DNA of 64,000 nucleotides from Poa pratensis (Eukaryota > Streptophyta > Magnoliopsida > Poales > Poaceae): assembly GCA_947311845.1 (NCBI GenBank), contig CAMZMU010000048.1:26321391-26385390 (forward strand), written 5' to 3'. Positions 33,491-44,256 of this stretch are shown piece by piece. The stretch's first letter is position 1, and every line of letters starts with the position of its first letter. Both the position numbers and the translations under genes were made by a program. The notes below the pieces were generated by a model, which made no database searches, was not told the origin of the DNA, and saw only the letters and a program-made list of their open reading frames with translations.

Positions 33491-34598
33491 GCCATCGGCT
33501 GGCTGCGTTAGTTGGACTAACCGAGTAATACAGTACAGTATTACAAGTCGCAGGAAAAAAGTAGTAATACAGTATTAGTACTCTTGAGTACTGACTGGGA
33601 ACTGATCACCACTGCACGATGTGCTAAGAACCTAATAATCGAAAATTCGCAAATAAAAAACGAACTAATCAAGTATAAAGAACAGTAACCACTGGCAGTG
33701 GCTACTGCATGAGTAAATACAGTGTGATGTGAGACAGTATACTTCAAGTTAATTTACATGGCGCCACAGTGCGAGTGAAGACAGTGAGGTTAGGTAACAG
33801 CTGCACATGCAGTGAAGGCCAACCACAAGGCCATATGGCGCCATGGCGGATGCGTCGGACCTACAGGACACGTCACGGTACAGCACTGGTTTTAATGGCC
33901 AAGGAACGGAAGCCTCCTCCTCCTTCCCTGCGGCCGTGGTACCGCTGCAACTTGGCCAGTACTAACCGCCGGATAATTAATCAAGAGAAGGAATTTGCGG
34001 TTGTACGCATACCAGGAAGGCTTTATGTGCCTAGGTAAACCCTATTCTTAATTACTGTAAGTACTGTAAGATTCTTTTCTGGCTTCGAGAAACTGATAAG
34101 TTCTTGAGATGCGGTATTTTCTCTTCTTTTCTTGACCGAGAGAGCGCGACCTCGATGAACTCTGGACGGTGACATATACAAATATCGCCATTGCACGCAG
34201 ACTTTTACAACTAGTTTAGCAGTTTCTTTTTTTCTTGGAGGAAGCACGCAGATGCGCCATGTTACTCGAGCTACGAGGGATGGTAGATGGCGCGCCATTA
34301 TTAATCAAGCGCAGATGAGCAGATCAGACGGTGTGGGAGGTTGATTAAGGTTAACCGAACTGGGCAGCTCATCTGCTTTGTTTCACCTGGGCTCTAGTAC
34401 AGCTGATGAACGCCGCTGCAAGTTGCTGCTGCGGTTGGTACTCATCACAAATATGAAATGGCTTCTGATCTGTTGTTACTGGGAGTAGATAAGGAGCAGA
34501 TCCAGGTGCAATGCAATTGGGTCGACAGATCGCTGGATCAGAGGTGAGGAACAGATCGAGGAGCCAGACTATTCAACCAACAAGAACTCGAAACTTTT

Positions 34599-34793
34599 TG
34601 TTGCGAGTGAAAACGAATGAATCGAACAACTGTTTATTCCATCGATGATCAGGGTATATATACAAGGTGAAGGGACGTAAGTCCGATCGTGGGGACGCGA
34701 AGGAACAGGCGCGACGGTTCCCTATAGGCAACCGACGTGCTGTTTTACAAGAGAGGATTACAGCTTAATTAAATGATTAATTAAATCCTAACA
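34599..34793 (-). repeat. 3' LTR of the copia element
   Basis: It runs TGTTGCGAGTG to AATCCTAACA as read on the plus strand, with termini TGTTG and TAACA. The purine-rich GGATTAGGGGAG on the minus strand abuts it at 34794-34805 as the probable polypurine tract. Confidence 0.9.
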
Positions 34794-34982
34794 CTCCCCT
34801 AATCCTTGCTTGTCCTTTGCGTTTAATCATCATTTGGAATCATCTCTCTTCCAAAAACCTTTGGAATCATCATCTCCTCCAAAAACCCTGTGGGAAAAAT
34901 AGAGGAAATACACAATATGCCCTGAAAAACTCCTTCTAAAAACCTTTGCTATTTTATCTCATGATTTTCAACAAGTTATAAC

Positions 34983-37900
34983 TTAGGAGATTTCTCCCCC
35001 TGAATTTTGCAAGTCACGAAGTCTCCTCATACCAATTCCCTTCACATATTTATTGAACAAAGAACTTGGTAAGGACTTGGTAAATAAATCGGCGAGGTTA
35101 TCGCATGACTTCGTTTGCAAAATTCTTATTTGCCCCTTCTTCTGTAGTTCATGGGGATAAAATAGCTTAGGAGCAATATGCTTTGTAATATTGCTCTTAA
35201 TATAACCTGTCTGCATTTGTACAATACAAGCAGCATTATCTTCGTAGATAATGGTGGGTGATTCCAGTGAACCAATCCCACTTGAACTCTGGACAAAGTT
35301 CATCATCCTTCGAAGCCATACACATTCCCGTGATGCTTCGTACAAAGCAATTATTTCAGAATGATTAGTGGATGTAGCCACTAGTGTTTGCTTTGTCGAC
35401 TTCCAAGAGAAGGCAGTACCTCCATGTAAGAAGACAAAGCCAGTCTGTGATCTGGCATTATGGGGATCTGACATGTATCCAGCATCACAATACCCCACCA
35501 TGGTTCTCTCTTGATTTTTCTGATAGAACAAACCAAGATCTTTGGTGCCCTGAAGATATCTGAGAATATTCTTCACACCAACCCAATGCCTTTTCGTTGG
35601 CGATGCGCTGTATCTAGCTAGTAAATTCACTGCAAACGATATGTCAGGTCTAGTGCAGTTTGCTAGGTACATTAGTGCACCAATGGCACTGAGATATGGA
35701 AACTCGGGTCCCAATACCTCCTCATCGTCATCCTTTGGCCTAAATGGGTCCTTTTCTCTTTCAAGAGATCTTACAACCATAGGTGTTTTTGATGCGTATG
35801 CTTTATCCATACTGAATTTTTCCAGTATCTTTTCGGTATAAGCCGACTGATGAACAAGTATTCCTGAAGGAACATGCTCAAGTTGCAGACCAAGACAAAA
35901 TTTGGTCTTACCCAAATCTTTCATCTCGAATTCCGTCTTCAGATGACTACTTGCCTCATGTATATCTTGTGTAGTTCCAATGATATTCAAGTCATCAACA
36001 TACACAGAAATTATACAAAATCCATTAGTGGACTTCTTGATAAACACACATGGGCAATCATCGTTGTTAGAGTAACCTTTCTGCATAAGGAACTCACTCA
36101 GCCGGTTGTACCACATTCTACCCGACTGCTTCAAGCCGTATAACGACTTCTGTAGCTTCACGCAATACATGTTGCGATTAGCCTTAGGATCCGGAATCTT
36201 TAGTCCCTCTGGAACTTTCATATAGATATCCGTATCCAGTGACCCATACAAATATGCAGTCACCACATCCATCAATTGGATATACAAATTCATTTGCACT
36301 GCCAGCGATATCAAGTATCGGAACGTGATTCCACTCATCACAGGAGAATATGTCTCATCGTAATCGATGCCGGGTTTCTGTGTAAACCCTTGTGCTACCA
36401 GCCTCGCCTTATACCTCACCACCTCATTGTTTTCGTTCCTCTTACGAACAAAAACCCATTTCGCCCCCACGGGGGAAACATGCTTAGGAGTAGGTATTAC
36501 TGCAGTTAATACCCCTCTCTTGGCAAGCGAGCGCAATTCATCCTCTATTGCGACCTTCCAGCTGGACCAGTCTGAGCGTTTCATACACTCTGCCATGGAC
36601 TTAGGTTCACGGTCCATTGCTAGGTCCTTTGCAATCTTTGAGGAGAAAAATATGTCGACATTAGTAGTCTTTCTATTGAATGATTCTCCTGATTCAACAT
36701 AGTTTGTGGAAATTTCTTCAATACCTTCCGACTCATCGTGATTTCCCACAACAATTGAGTCAAGGTGTTCCGATGTCCCAACACCTTTATCTGTGTGCAC
36801 ATTCGTGTTGGGCTCTGGATGCTGAACATCCTCCAGGTGTCCTTCAACACTAGGTTGAATGTCAACTTGCGGTTGACCTACATTTACTGTTTGAGGGTTC
36901 CTCACTCCCCGCGGACGCTTCTGAGAAGCCTTGTCCTTTTTGTCCAGTTTTCTCCCCCTCTTGGGCGGTTGAGTGGTCTTTTGAGTTACCTCAACCCTCT
37001 CTGGAACATTCATAGCGGGAATATGAGATTTAGTGACACCTTTATAGTCAGTAAATGCATCTGGCAGGTTATTTGCAATATTTTGCAAATTAATAATCCT
37101 TTGAACTTCCAGTTCAGATTCATTCGTACGTGGATCTATGGACTGAATGCCTTCAACATTCCAATCTATTTCCCGACATTCTTTGTGGTTCTTTTCTCCC
37201 CCTAATGCCGGAAAATTGTCCTCATCGAAGATACAATCAGCGTACCGGGCTGTAAATAGATCCCCTGTTAAGGGCTCCAGGTACTTTATAATCGACGGAG
37301 AATTGTACCCCACATAGATCCCCATTTTTCTATGTGGACCCATCGATGTACGCTGAGGTGGTGATATCGGTACATACACAGCGCAACCGAATCTTCGAAG
37401 ATGGGAAATACTTGGGTGGTTTCCACGTACTAACTGCAACGGGGAGGCCGTATGATAAGCAGTTGGTCGAATTTGTATTAATTCCGCGGCATGTAACACC
37501 GCATGTCCCCAACAAGATGTTGGGAGATTACAATTCTGTAGGAGTGGTCTTGCTATCAATTTAATCCTCTTGATAAGTGATTCCGCAAGACCATTTTGTG
37601 TGTGTACATACGGTACAGAATGCTCCACAGTTATGCCCAAAGCTAGGCAGTAATCGTTGAATGCTCGTGAACTAAATTCAGCAGCATTATCCATTCTGAT
37701 GGATTTTATCCTGTGCTCAGGATGATTTGCCCTCAGTTTTATGATTTGAGTGATCAGCTTTGCAAAAGCATGGTTCCTTGTTGATATAAGACACACATTG
37801 GACCATCTTGTAGATGCATCAATGAGCACCATAAAGTATCTGAAAGGCCCCGATAACGGTTGAATTGGACCACATATATCTCCTTGAATTCGTTCAAGAA

Positions 37901-38534
37901 AACTAAGTGGCTCACTCTTGATCTTCGTGTATGAAGGTCTTGTGATCAATTTCCCCGTTGCACATGCCGTGCATACAAAATCCGAAGATTTGGGAAAATT
38001 AGCAACCGTTATGTTGTGTCCAGTTGAACCATCAATAATTTTTCTCATCATCCCCACACCAGGATGACCCAGGCGATCATGCCATATCTTGAACTTGTCA
38101 AGATTCTGAAAAATAATTTTATACGCCAAATGTGGCTCTGGCTTTATGTATGTGTAATACAATCCAGAAGATAGAGCAGGAAGTCTCTCAAGGATTTCCT
38201 TTTTCGATCCCTTTTGCTGACTTATGAGTAGGCTTTCAACCGCATTCTCTTCATGAGTTTCAATGTGGTAGCCATTCATACGGATATCCTTAAAACTCAG
38301 CAAGGTACGGGTAGAATCCGGATACAATAATGCCTCCTGGATTTCAAGTTTTGTACCATTTGGGAGTGTAAATGTGGCCTGACCAGAACCAACAATTACC
38401 GTGTCACGACCACCAATTGTCATGACAGTCCCTTTACTTTTCTTGAGAGTTTGGAAGTATTTAACTTCCCGTAATATTGTGTTAGTGGAACCACTATCCG
38501 CTAAACAAATTTCCTCCTCCATTGGAATGTTCAT
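34983..38534 (-). CDS. Copia Pol polyprotein (protease, integrase, RT, RNase H)
   Basis: The ORF is 1183 aa and open throughout. Protease: Asp-Ser-Gly at residues 13-15. Then come the GAG-pre-integrase zinc region (HDRLGHPG ... CTACATGK) and an integrase core with Asp in GDICGP, Asp in MDNAAEF and its Glu. Reverse transcriptase follows (YKARLVAQGFTQ, then Tyr-Val-Asp-Asp at about 843-846), then RNase H (CDAGYMSDPHNARSQTGF, Glu in SEIIAL, EDNAACI). It ends in the usual DLADLFTKSLP tail. The order integrase before RT is diagnostic of Ty1/copia. Its first Met lies only 12 residues before the protease motif and a TAG stands four codons upstream, so translation probably needs splicing or fusion to gag across the 219-bp spacer. 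Confidence 0.95.
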   Translation of the reverse strand: MNIPMEEEICLADSGSTNTILREVKYFQTLKKSKGTVMTIGGRDTVIVGSGQATFTLPNGTKLEIQEALLYPDSTRTLLSFKDIRMNGYHIETHEENAVESLLISQQKGSKKEILERLPALSSGLYYTYIKPEPHLAYKIIFQNLDKFKIWHDRLGHPGVGMMRKIIDGSTGHNITVANFPKSSDFVCTACATGKLITRPSYTKIKSEPLSFLERIQGDICGPIQPLSGPFRYFMVLIDASTRWSNVCLISTRNHAFAKLITQIIKLRANHPEHRIKSIRMDNAAEFSSRAFNDYCLALGITVEHSVPYVHTQNGLAESLIKRIKLIARPLLQNCNLPTSCWGHAVLHAAELIQIRPTAYHTASPLQLVRGNHPSISHLRRFGCAVYVPISPPQRTSMGPHRKMGIYVGYNSPSIIKYLEPLTGDLFTARYADCIFDEDNFPALGGEKNHKECREIDWNVEGIQSIDPRTNESELEVQRIINLQNIANNLPDAFTDYKGVTKSHIPAMNVPERVEVTQKTTQPPKRGRKLDKKDKASQKRPRGVRNPQTVNVGQPQVDIQPSVEGHLEDVQHPEPNTNVHTDKGVGTSEHLDSIVVGNHDESEGIEEISTNYVESGESFNRKTTNVDIFFSSKIAKDLAMDREPKSMAECMKRSDWSSWKVAIEDELRSLAKRGVLTAVIPTPKHVSPVGAKWVFVRKRNENNEVVRYKARLVAQGFTQKPGIDYDETYSPVMSGITFRYLISLAVQMNLYIQLMDVVTAYLYGSLDTDIYMKVPEGLKIPDPKANRNMYCVKLQKSLYGLKQSGRMWYNRLSEFLMQKGYSNNDDCPCVFIKKSTNGFCIISVYVDDLNIIGTTQDIHEASSHLKTEFEMKDLGKTKFCLGLQLEHVPSGILVHQSAYTEKILEKFSMDKAYASKTPMVVRSLEREKDPFRPKDDDEEVLGPEFPYLSAIGALMYLANCTRPDISFAVNLLARYSASPTKRHWVGVKNILRYLQGTKDLGLFYQKNQERTMVGYCDAGYMSDPHNARSQTGFVFLHGGTAFSWKSTKQTLVATSTNHSEIIALYEASRECVWLRRMMNFVQSSSGIGSLESPTIIYEDNAACIVQMQTGYIKSNITKHIAPKLFYPHELQKKGQIRILQTKSCDNLADLFTKSLPSSLFNKYVKGIGMRRLRDLQNSGGEIS

Positions 38535-38753
38535 TGAAGATATCTATAGAGTAAATAATAAAATTCATTACATATCTCAACTCATATAGAATTAACACAT
38601 ACATTACATACGACGTATGTCTGCTTACATATTATAATACATTATGTTTGCTCACATAATTATTACAATACCATATGTCTCTTGACATAATAATTTTACA
38701 ACACACAATATATCTAAGGACATTATCACAATACTTATGACATAATCAACTTA
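38535..38753 (-). other. AT-rich spacer between gag and pol, possible intron
   Basis: 219 bp, strongly AT-rich, with stops in all minus-strand frames. It ends TCTATAG directly before the pol start region. In most plant copia elements gag and pol are one frame, so this gap is unusual. An intron is one explanation, but no strong donor is evident at the gag end. Confidence 0.4.
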
Positions 38754-39824
38754 TTAAAGTTGATCTCCATATATGTCACTCGTCGAAGTGAAATCCACCA
38801 ACATGTCTTCAACATGGAGTGAAGGTCCTTCCTTCTGCTGAGTCTGATCCTGGTTCTCCGTGTTCTCATGAACGCCTTGGGAACTCTCGATCATCGGACC
38901 AGTGAAGTGAGCTTCAAACTGGTTCCCTTGAGCCTTCTTGCCCTTAACTGACTGCTGATACAACGTCACCAAATGCTTAGAAGTTGTACACTTCTTTGCA
39001 AGATGAGTAGTACAACCACACCTGTAGCAACCTTTAGAGGTGCTACCCTTATCATTTCTCTTGAAATGATTCTTGTTCTTTTGGACTCCATTGCTATTCT
39101 GGTTCTCATCACGTCTCCACTTTCCTTTAAACTTCCCATGGTTCTTTTTGAAACCACGAGACTTACGAGTATTCTGAGAATTGAAATGTGCTTCAGGAAG
39201 CGGCAGTGTTCCCGTTGGACGGGACAGATTATTCTTATCAAGAATTTCACTGTGCTTTTCTGCCTGAAGAAGTGCATAAATCAACTCAGAATACTTCGTA
39301 TACTTCTGCTGACGATGTTGTTCAGCAAGTATCCTCATATTAGGATTAAAAGTGGAGAGTGTCTTTTCAATGAGATCCGCATCCGAAACTGCACTGTTGC
39401 AGAATCTCAACTTAGAGTTGATTTGATGGACAGCGGAATTGTATGCTGCAACGGACTTAAAATCCTGAAAACGGATAAGTGCCCATTCTCTTTGCGCTTC
39501 AGGCAACATCACCGACCTTTGTTGATCATAGCGCTCCTTTAAGGAGTCCCAAAGATTTTTAGGATTTTCCTCCATCATGTACTCTTCTTTCAGAGTAGGG
39601 TCAAGGTGGTGTCGAATGAAGTGCAAAGCAGCAAACTTTGCCGCATCTGGTATAGCAGGAGCACCCTGAGTAGGTGTGGTTATAGTGCCGATCAGATTTC
39701 TAGACGCCAAGTTAATCTTCAAATCCATGGCCCATGTCAGATAGTTTCTGCCATCTATGGCAAGCTCAGCAAATTCTTTCTTGGATATGTCACTCATATC
39801 CTGCATGAATAAAATCATGCCCAT
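38754..39824 (-). CDS. Copia Gag
   Basis: The frame is 356 aa. The probable start is the tenth codon (Met at 39797, MSDISKKEFAELAIDG), because a predicted splice acceptor (TTCATGCAG) lies just 5' of it. Residues about 20-180 match the plant copia Gag core (NYLTWAMDLKINL, LWDSLKERYD, LRFCNSAVSDADLIEKTLST). A basic Asn/Lys-rich linker leads to a CCHC knuckle CYRCGCTTHLAKKC at about residue 270. The C-terminal 60 residues are acidic and end in SDIYGDQL. It would form the particle and bind the element RNA. Confidence 0.9.
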   Translation of the reverse strand: MGMILFMQDMSDISKKEFAELAIDGRNYLTWAMDLKINLASRNLIGTITTPTQGAPAIPDAAKFAALHFIRHHLDPTLKEEYMMEENPKNLWDSLKERYDQQRSVMLPEAQREWALIRFQDFKSVAAYNSAVHQINSKLRFCNSAVSDADLIEKTLSTFNPNMRILAEQHRQQKYTKYSELIYALLQAEKHSEILDKNNLSRPTGTLPLPEAHFNSQNTRKSRGFKKNHGKFKGKWRRDENQNSNGVQKNKNHFKRNDKGSTSKGCYRCGCTTHLAKKCTTSKHLVTLYQQSVKGKKAQGNQFEAHFTGPMIESSQGVHENTENQDQTQQKEGPSLHVEDMLVDFTSTSDIYGDQL

Positions 39825-41309
39825 TAATTTACCATCGAGTAAATTAATTGTGTGTGTAACAACATGCTTGTTTAAATATGACTTTCCACAAAAAGATAAT
39901 CACCATAACATGGCGTAGATCTTCGTTTTGTAGAACACGATCGAGGTAATTGCCAACAAATGACATACACCTCACTCCTATGGCTATATTCATGCCATAA
40001 TCCGTGTCCTTTCACTTTTTTTTGCTCTGAACACATGGAGGTAATCACTACTTGGTAGTGTAGACCTTTCCTCATGTTACTTTGCACAACCTTGTGTTGG
40101 TTAAAACACATTATAGGTAATCACCACAATATGGTGTAGACCTTTAGTTGTGAACAAAGTTATGCAAAAAATGAAAGAAGTCATATTATTTCAAGCATAG
40201 TCAACATAGAGCAAATAAAATTGCCAACAAAATCATATGTTGACATTTAAATGCAGACTCTACATAGTCATTGCTAGAAATACTAACAAACATGTATTCA
40301 TAAAAACTGACAGCTAAAATGCTAAACAGAAAAGAGAAACGAAATCTATGTACTGGGCTCAATTTACATCCCAATGCGGGTGGCTCAGCCATCCCTTTTT
40401 TCGTTCTGCTCTTTTTTTTTTCTTTTCTTTTCACGGACGTGAACAAGGCCTTAGTGCCTGGCCAAGTCGCACGTTCCTGGACGAGCGGATAAGGCAGGAC
40501 GAGGCGGTTATCTCGTCCATGACGGAAACCGTTCCCCAATCCCCCATTAGCGGCAGCGCTCCTCTGGCACCGCCGCATCCGCCCGCCCCCGGTTGCCGTC
40601 TCTCAACGGCGAGCGGCCGAACGTCCCTGCGCCGCGTCCTCCTCCTCCTCTGAAGAAGAGCCGCCGGGGAGATGCGTCCCGGGTGCCACGCCATTGGAGT
40701 GGCCATTGGAGAGGCGCGTCCCAAGGCCGGCACTCGACGGAGCGTTCCCGGCGTCCGAGGGTTCATGCGCCGGGGTTGGAGATGGCAGGTCCGGCGACCT
40801 TGGTGGCGAGGGCGCCGCCGGCGCCACAAGCTCGGCCTCCTCCTCGATGGGTGCCGCATGTACAAGGCGTGGGCAGGCCCAGTCATGGATGGGGCAAGGC
40901 GTTGGTGGAGGAGGAGCCGCGAGCGCCGGATCGTCGATCTCCATCTCCTCGTCGGCGTAGAGGTTTGGCGCTGTCGGCCCAGCCAGAATCCACGCCGGAA
41001 GTGGCTGCGCCTCCGGCATCTCCACCGGCGCGGGTAGTTCGGCATGGGTGCCGGATGGCCCAGCGCCATCACCACCACCGCGGCGGATGTCCTGACGGCG
41101 ACGGCGACTTTCTAACCAGCGGAGCCGGCGGATGTAGTAGTGACGGTAGCGGTGGCCTTGATGGGTGTTGTCGCCACGGTTCCGATAATGGCGGCGACGG
41201 CCACCGGTACCATGGCGGCGACGACGAGCAATGCGGCGGCTCCGTCGGCCGTGCTGGTGAAGAAGTCGAAGGAAGAAACCAAGTAATCCTCCTGCAGGCA
41301 TTTTCTTAC
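39801..41309 (-). other. Predicted leader intron of the copia element
   Basis: Minus strand: the donor AAAG|GTAAGA at 41310/41309 is near consensus. The acceptor TTTTATTCATGCAG|GATATG at 39801/39800 lies three bases before the preferred gag ATG. Removal would join a short leader to gag. The interval is 1.5 kb. Its 5' half (about 40430-41300) is GC-rich with a 232-aa frame, and its 3' half is AT-rich. Confidence 0.5.
40603..41301 (-). other. GC-rich 232-aa frame in the copia leader
   Basis: The predicted protein is Arg-rich at the N-terminus, with a Pro/Ala/Glu-rich middle (EMEIDDPALAAPPPP) and an acidic Ser/Glu end (GGSSSEEEEDAAQG). No known domain is recognised. Another frame on the same strand (40431-41078) overlaps it. 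Composition differs sharply from gag and pol. It could be captured host sequence, or a family-specific leader without coding function. Confidence 0.4.
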
Positions 41310-41422
41310 CTTTCTTTCTTCTTCTCTTTCCGTTCCTGTTCTTCTATTCTTGCTCCGGCAATCGTCGGAGTTCTTCTTTTGGCTCTGTTCGCTCTCTCGG
41401 CAGAGTCAAGGTGCTGATAACG

Positions 41423-41617
41423 TGTTGCGAGTGAAAACGAATGAATCGAACAACTGTTTATTCCATCGATGATCAGGGTATATATACAAGGTGAAGGGAC
41501 GTAAGTCCGATCGTGGGGACGCGAAGGAACAGGCGCGACGGTTCCCTATAGGCAACCGACGTGCTGTTTTACAAGAGAGGATTACAGCTTAATTAAATGA
41601 TTAATTAAATCCTAACA
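41423..41617 (-). repeat. 5' LTR of the copia element
   Basis: It is identical to 34599-34793. The minus-strand sequence TTATCAGCACC next to it (about 41410-41420) is the likely primer binding site, a variant of the plant copia TATCAG-type site. Confidence 0.9.
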
Positions 41618-41622
41618 CTTTT

Positions 41623-43425
41623 GTCCTGGCGCACACACACACTCATGTGAGTGAGAGTGAGGTGAGTTTTTTTTTTCGAGACAAAGAGTGAGGTGAGCTA
41701 GCAGCCGGGCCGGGGATCTGAACTACCTGCCAGGGTAAATTGCACTTGTGGGGCTGCGGCCTGAAACGAGCGAACATTCCAGGCTGCAAAGGCGAAAGGC
41801 CTAAAGCGCCAGTGGGCCTAGGGTGAAAGTGGGAGTGGGGAATGGCGAGCAAGAAACAAAAGCCGTCGTACATGCGCGGAATCTGAAATCCAATGATGCA
41901 TGCGGCGGCGGCAGAGTTGACGTGACATTTTGTAGAGTGGACGTGGCTAGATCACGCGTACGTGCCCTGCCAGCCCGGCCGCTAGGCCCACTCATGGCGC
42001 CCCGCATATGCGGACGAAGGAACGCCGGAAAATGTGGGCTTTGTAGATGGAAAACTGTTGTATGTATCTATTCTTCTGTGGACCATGCGTGCCCCCTGGT
42101 TTTCTTTTCAGAGCATGCTCATCTAAAGCAAATAAGTTTATGGCATGCTCATTAAAGTTACACGTCACCCACGACAAAACAGGTGTCCTATGACAATTGC
42201 AGAAACAGCACTATAAAACTAAAATTATAACTTGATCTACACGCGTCCTTGTTGCAGAAAGAACACTATAAGCTAAAATTACAACTTGGTCCCCAGGGGC
42301 AAGGGTCCATGCAAAAACCGTCTGTAGGCGTTGACGCCGAACACCGCATGGATTTTGAAAAGCAAGTACGATAATAACGGCCATATCTTGGTGTCATGTC
42401 AAATTACACTAGTTTCTCAAAGAACAAAACACCCATAGAGTTGCTGCCACCGCCGCCTCACCAGCAAGCATTGGAATCTTTACATCGGACACTAAGTCCC
42501 CCTTGGCGGGGGTGTCGCGGAGGTGAAGCTAGAATTGGGATGAATTATTATTCATATCGCCGCCACTACCACCAAAGCACCGCCACAAGACAAACTGTTC
42601 TAACCCTATCTACAACATCGAAATGAAGAAGCTAGGTCCTCCGCCCCTCCCGCTGCTGGAGCGACAAACGAAGGGGTAGAGGATTCGTCGTCCCATTGGC
42701 TGAGATTGGAAGAAAACAATTCACATGTGGCCTTTCCATTTCAGAGGAGAGGAAATGGAAAAGTGTGCCTCGGGTTATGTAAGCTCTTATTATGGCGCTG
42801 TTGTAAGAGGCTGAGAGTGGACACATGGCTCTCCGGTTCTAGGAAGCCTGGTAATGTTGAAAATTGTAAAATCATATTTAAAAATTAAAATAGATCGTAG
42901 GAAAGTCTGATGCACTCAATGCTGTATTCTAGAAACGTACAAAATACTAGTCCAATTTTTTTGTATGATTGCTACGAGAAAATGATGAAGTTTGACATTT
43001 TTCTTACAATTTTGAAAAGAGGTAATACATCGGTGGTACAAATACTTATCCACTAGATGCAAATTAGTATAAATAAGTTAAAATTTTGGATTCTGTGGTA
43101 CAATAAATTGTGACAATGTGCAAAACTATTCAAATCATTCTGAAGCGACCACTTGGCGCCGCATTTTTTCTAACACGTGATTGGTCTTACATGTGGGTCC
43201 CCCTGTCAATGGCGATATAAACGATAATTAAATTATACATGTGTTCCACCTTTTGTGTAGTTTAGAATACAAAATATTCCATACTAAGCTTTAGCATGCT
43301 TGTAACACACATGCTTTATCCTGATTTTTTTTAGAATTTTTAAAACATGTTAATATTACTTTCGAATTTTTTAAATTAAAAGGCTCCTTGAAGCTCGTCC
43401 TCGCTTAATCCCTTCAGAGTTTCGC
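41623..43425. other. Intergenic stretch
   Basis: No gene supported. About 42190-42300 has an imperfect direct repeat of about 80 bp (TGCAGAAA-ACACTATAA-CTAAAATTA). The remainder is unremarkable. Confidence 0.4.
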
Positions 43426-43707
43426 TGTTAAATATAAATATATTGCATAACCCTTTCCATCAGTTCAGACTTTTGATTTAAATGGCTAGTGCAACAATTT
43501 CATATGGTATCAGAGCAAAGAGGTCTCGTGTTCCAGACCCTACTCACGTAGTATTAAAAAAAGGAAAAAAATCATGTGGCTTGCAGCGATCCCACACTAA
43601 GGACTAAAATAGCCTAAACGTGAGGGAAAGTGTTAAATATAAATATATTGCGTAACCCTTTCCATCAGTTTAAACTTTTGATTTAAATGGACAGTGCAGC
43701 AATTCTA
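43426..43707 (+). mobile_element. TRIM-like miniature LTR element (282 bp)
   Basis: Two 77-bp direct repeats beginning TGTTAAATATAAATAT (43426-43502 and 43631-43707) differ at a handful of bases. The first is followed after 2 bp by a tRNA-iMet type primer site TGGTATCAGAGC (43505-43516). The second is preceded by a purine tract GTGAGGGAAAG. The 128-bp interior has no coding capacity. The first repeat ends ...TTTCA, but the second has lost the CA. No target duplication is evident (TTCGC left, TATAT right). The size recalls the SMART/TRIM class of grass genomes (from memory). Confidence 0.6.
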
Positions 43708-44074
43708 TATTCACATTGTTGGTCTATCGTGAGGTTCTATTTGGGTGGAACCGTGGAGACAACCGTAAGCAAGCTATCACGGTCACATAACCGAGACGTA
43801 CGTGTCACGTATTCTGCATGCCAATGCCATAGGTATAAATGTGTATATTTATGCATCGTCGGCCGTTTTCGTTGTCATTCTTCGTTCGTTGCCTCGTTGG
43901 AGATTAGATTTTTGCTTTTTTTTTTGATTGAGGGTGCGTTGGAGATTAGAAGAAGGGGGGATAGAGAAGGGCCTGATGGGCCTTGTTGTATGGGCTATTA
44001 ATTGACGGCTGAAACCAGAAGCTTCCCGCAGTTCCACACGGCTGGAAACAGAGAGAGGATTACATTGGGGATTT

Positions 44075-44256
44075 AATGGAAGGCCAACCTACATCCTTCG
44101 TGAAGCCGGCCGTCTGGGACAATTGGGCACCGCTAAATGCAAATTCTTTGCTTGGTTAATTCTTCAAGATAGGATGTGGACGGCGGACCGCCTTGTGAGA
44201 CGTGGGTGGTCAAATTGCGGTTTATGCCAACTTTGCACGAGGGAGCTGGAGACCGC
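44075..44256 (+). pseudogene. LINE zinc-binding (zf-RVT) fragment, upstream half
   Basis: The translation reads KPAVWDNWAPLNAKFFAWLI, then QDRMWTADRLVRRGW, then a Cys-x2-Cys pair (CGLCQLC). It continues at 50583 after the LTR element with AHIFFKCRYF. This is the zinc-binding domain downstream of LINE reverse transcriptase. A homologous stretch lies at 62128-62484 on the minus strand. Confidence 0.75.

Larger units (their letters stand above)
34599..41617 (-). mobile_element. Complete Ty1/copia element with identical LTRs
   Basis: The 7.0-kb element is on the minus strand, flanked by CTTTT at 34594-34598 and 41618-41622. The LTRs (34599-34793 and 41423-41617) are 195 bp and identical as read. 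Order 5' to 3' is LTR, primer site, long leader with GC-rich DNA, gag, AT-rich spacer, pol, polypurine tract, LTR. Gag and pol are open, so the element could be a recent and autonomous insertion. Confidence 0.92.

Noticed and set aside
40593..41417. Plus-strand 274-aa frame in the copia leader
   Set aside because: It runs antisense to the element and into the primer-site region. GC-rich DNA gives long frames by chance on both strands.
43421..43712. A 5-bp target duplication for the TRIM-like element
   Set aside because: TTCGC on the left and TATAT on the right do not match, so none is claimed.
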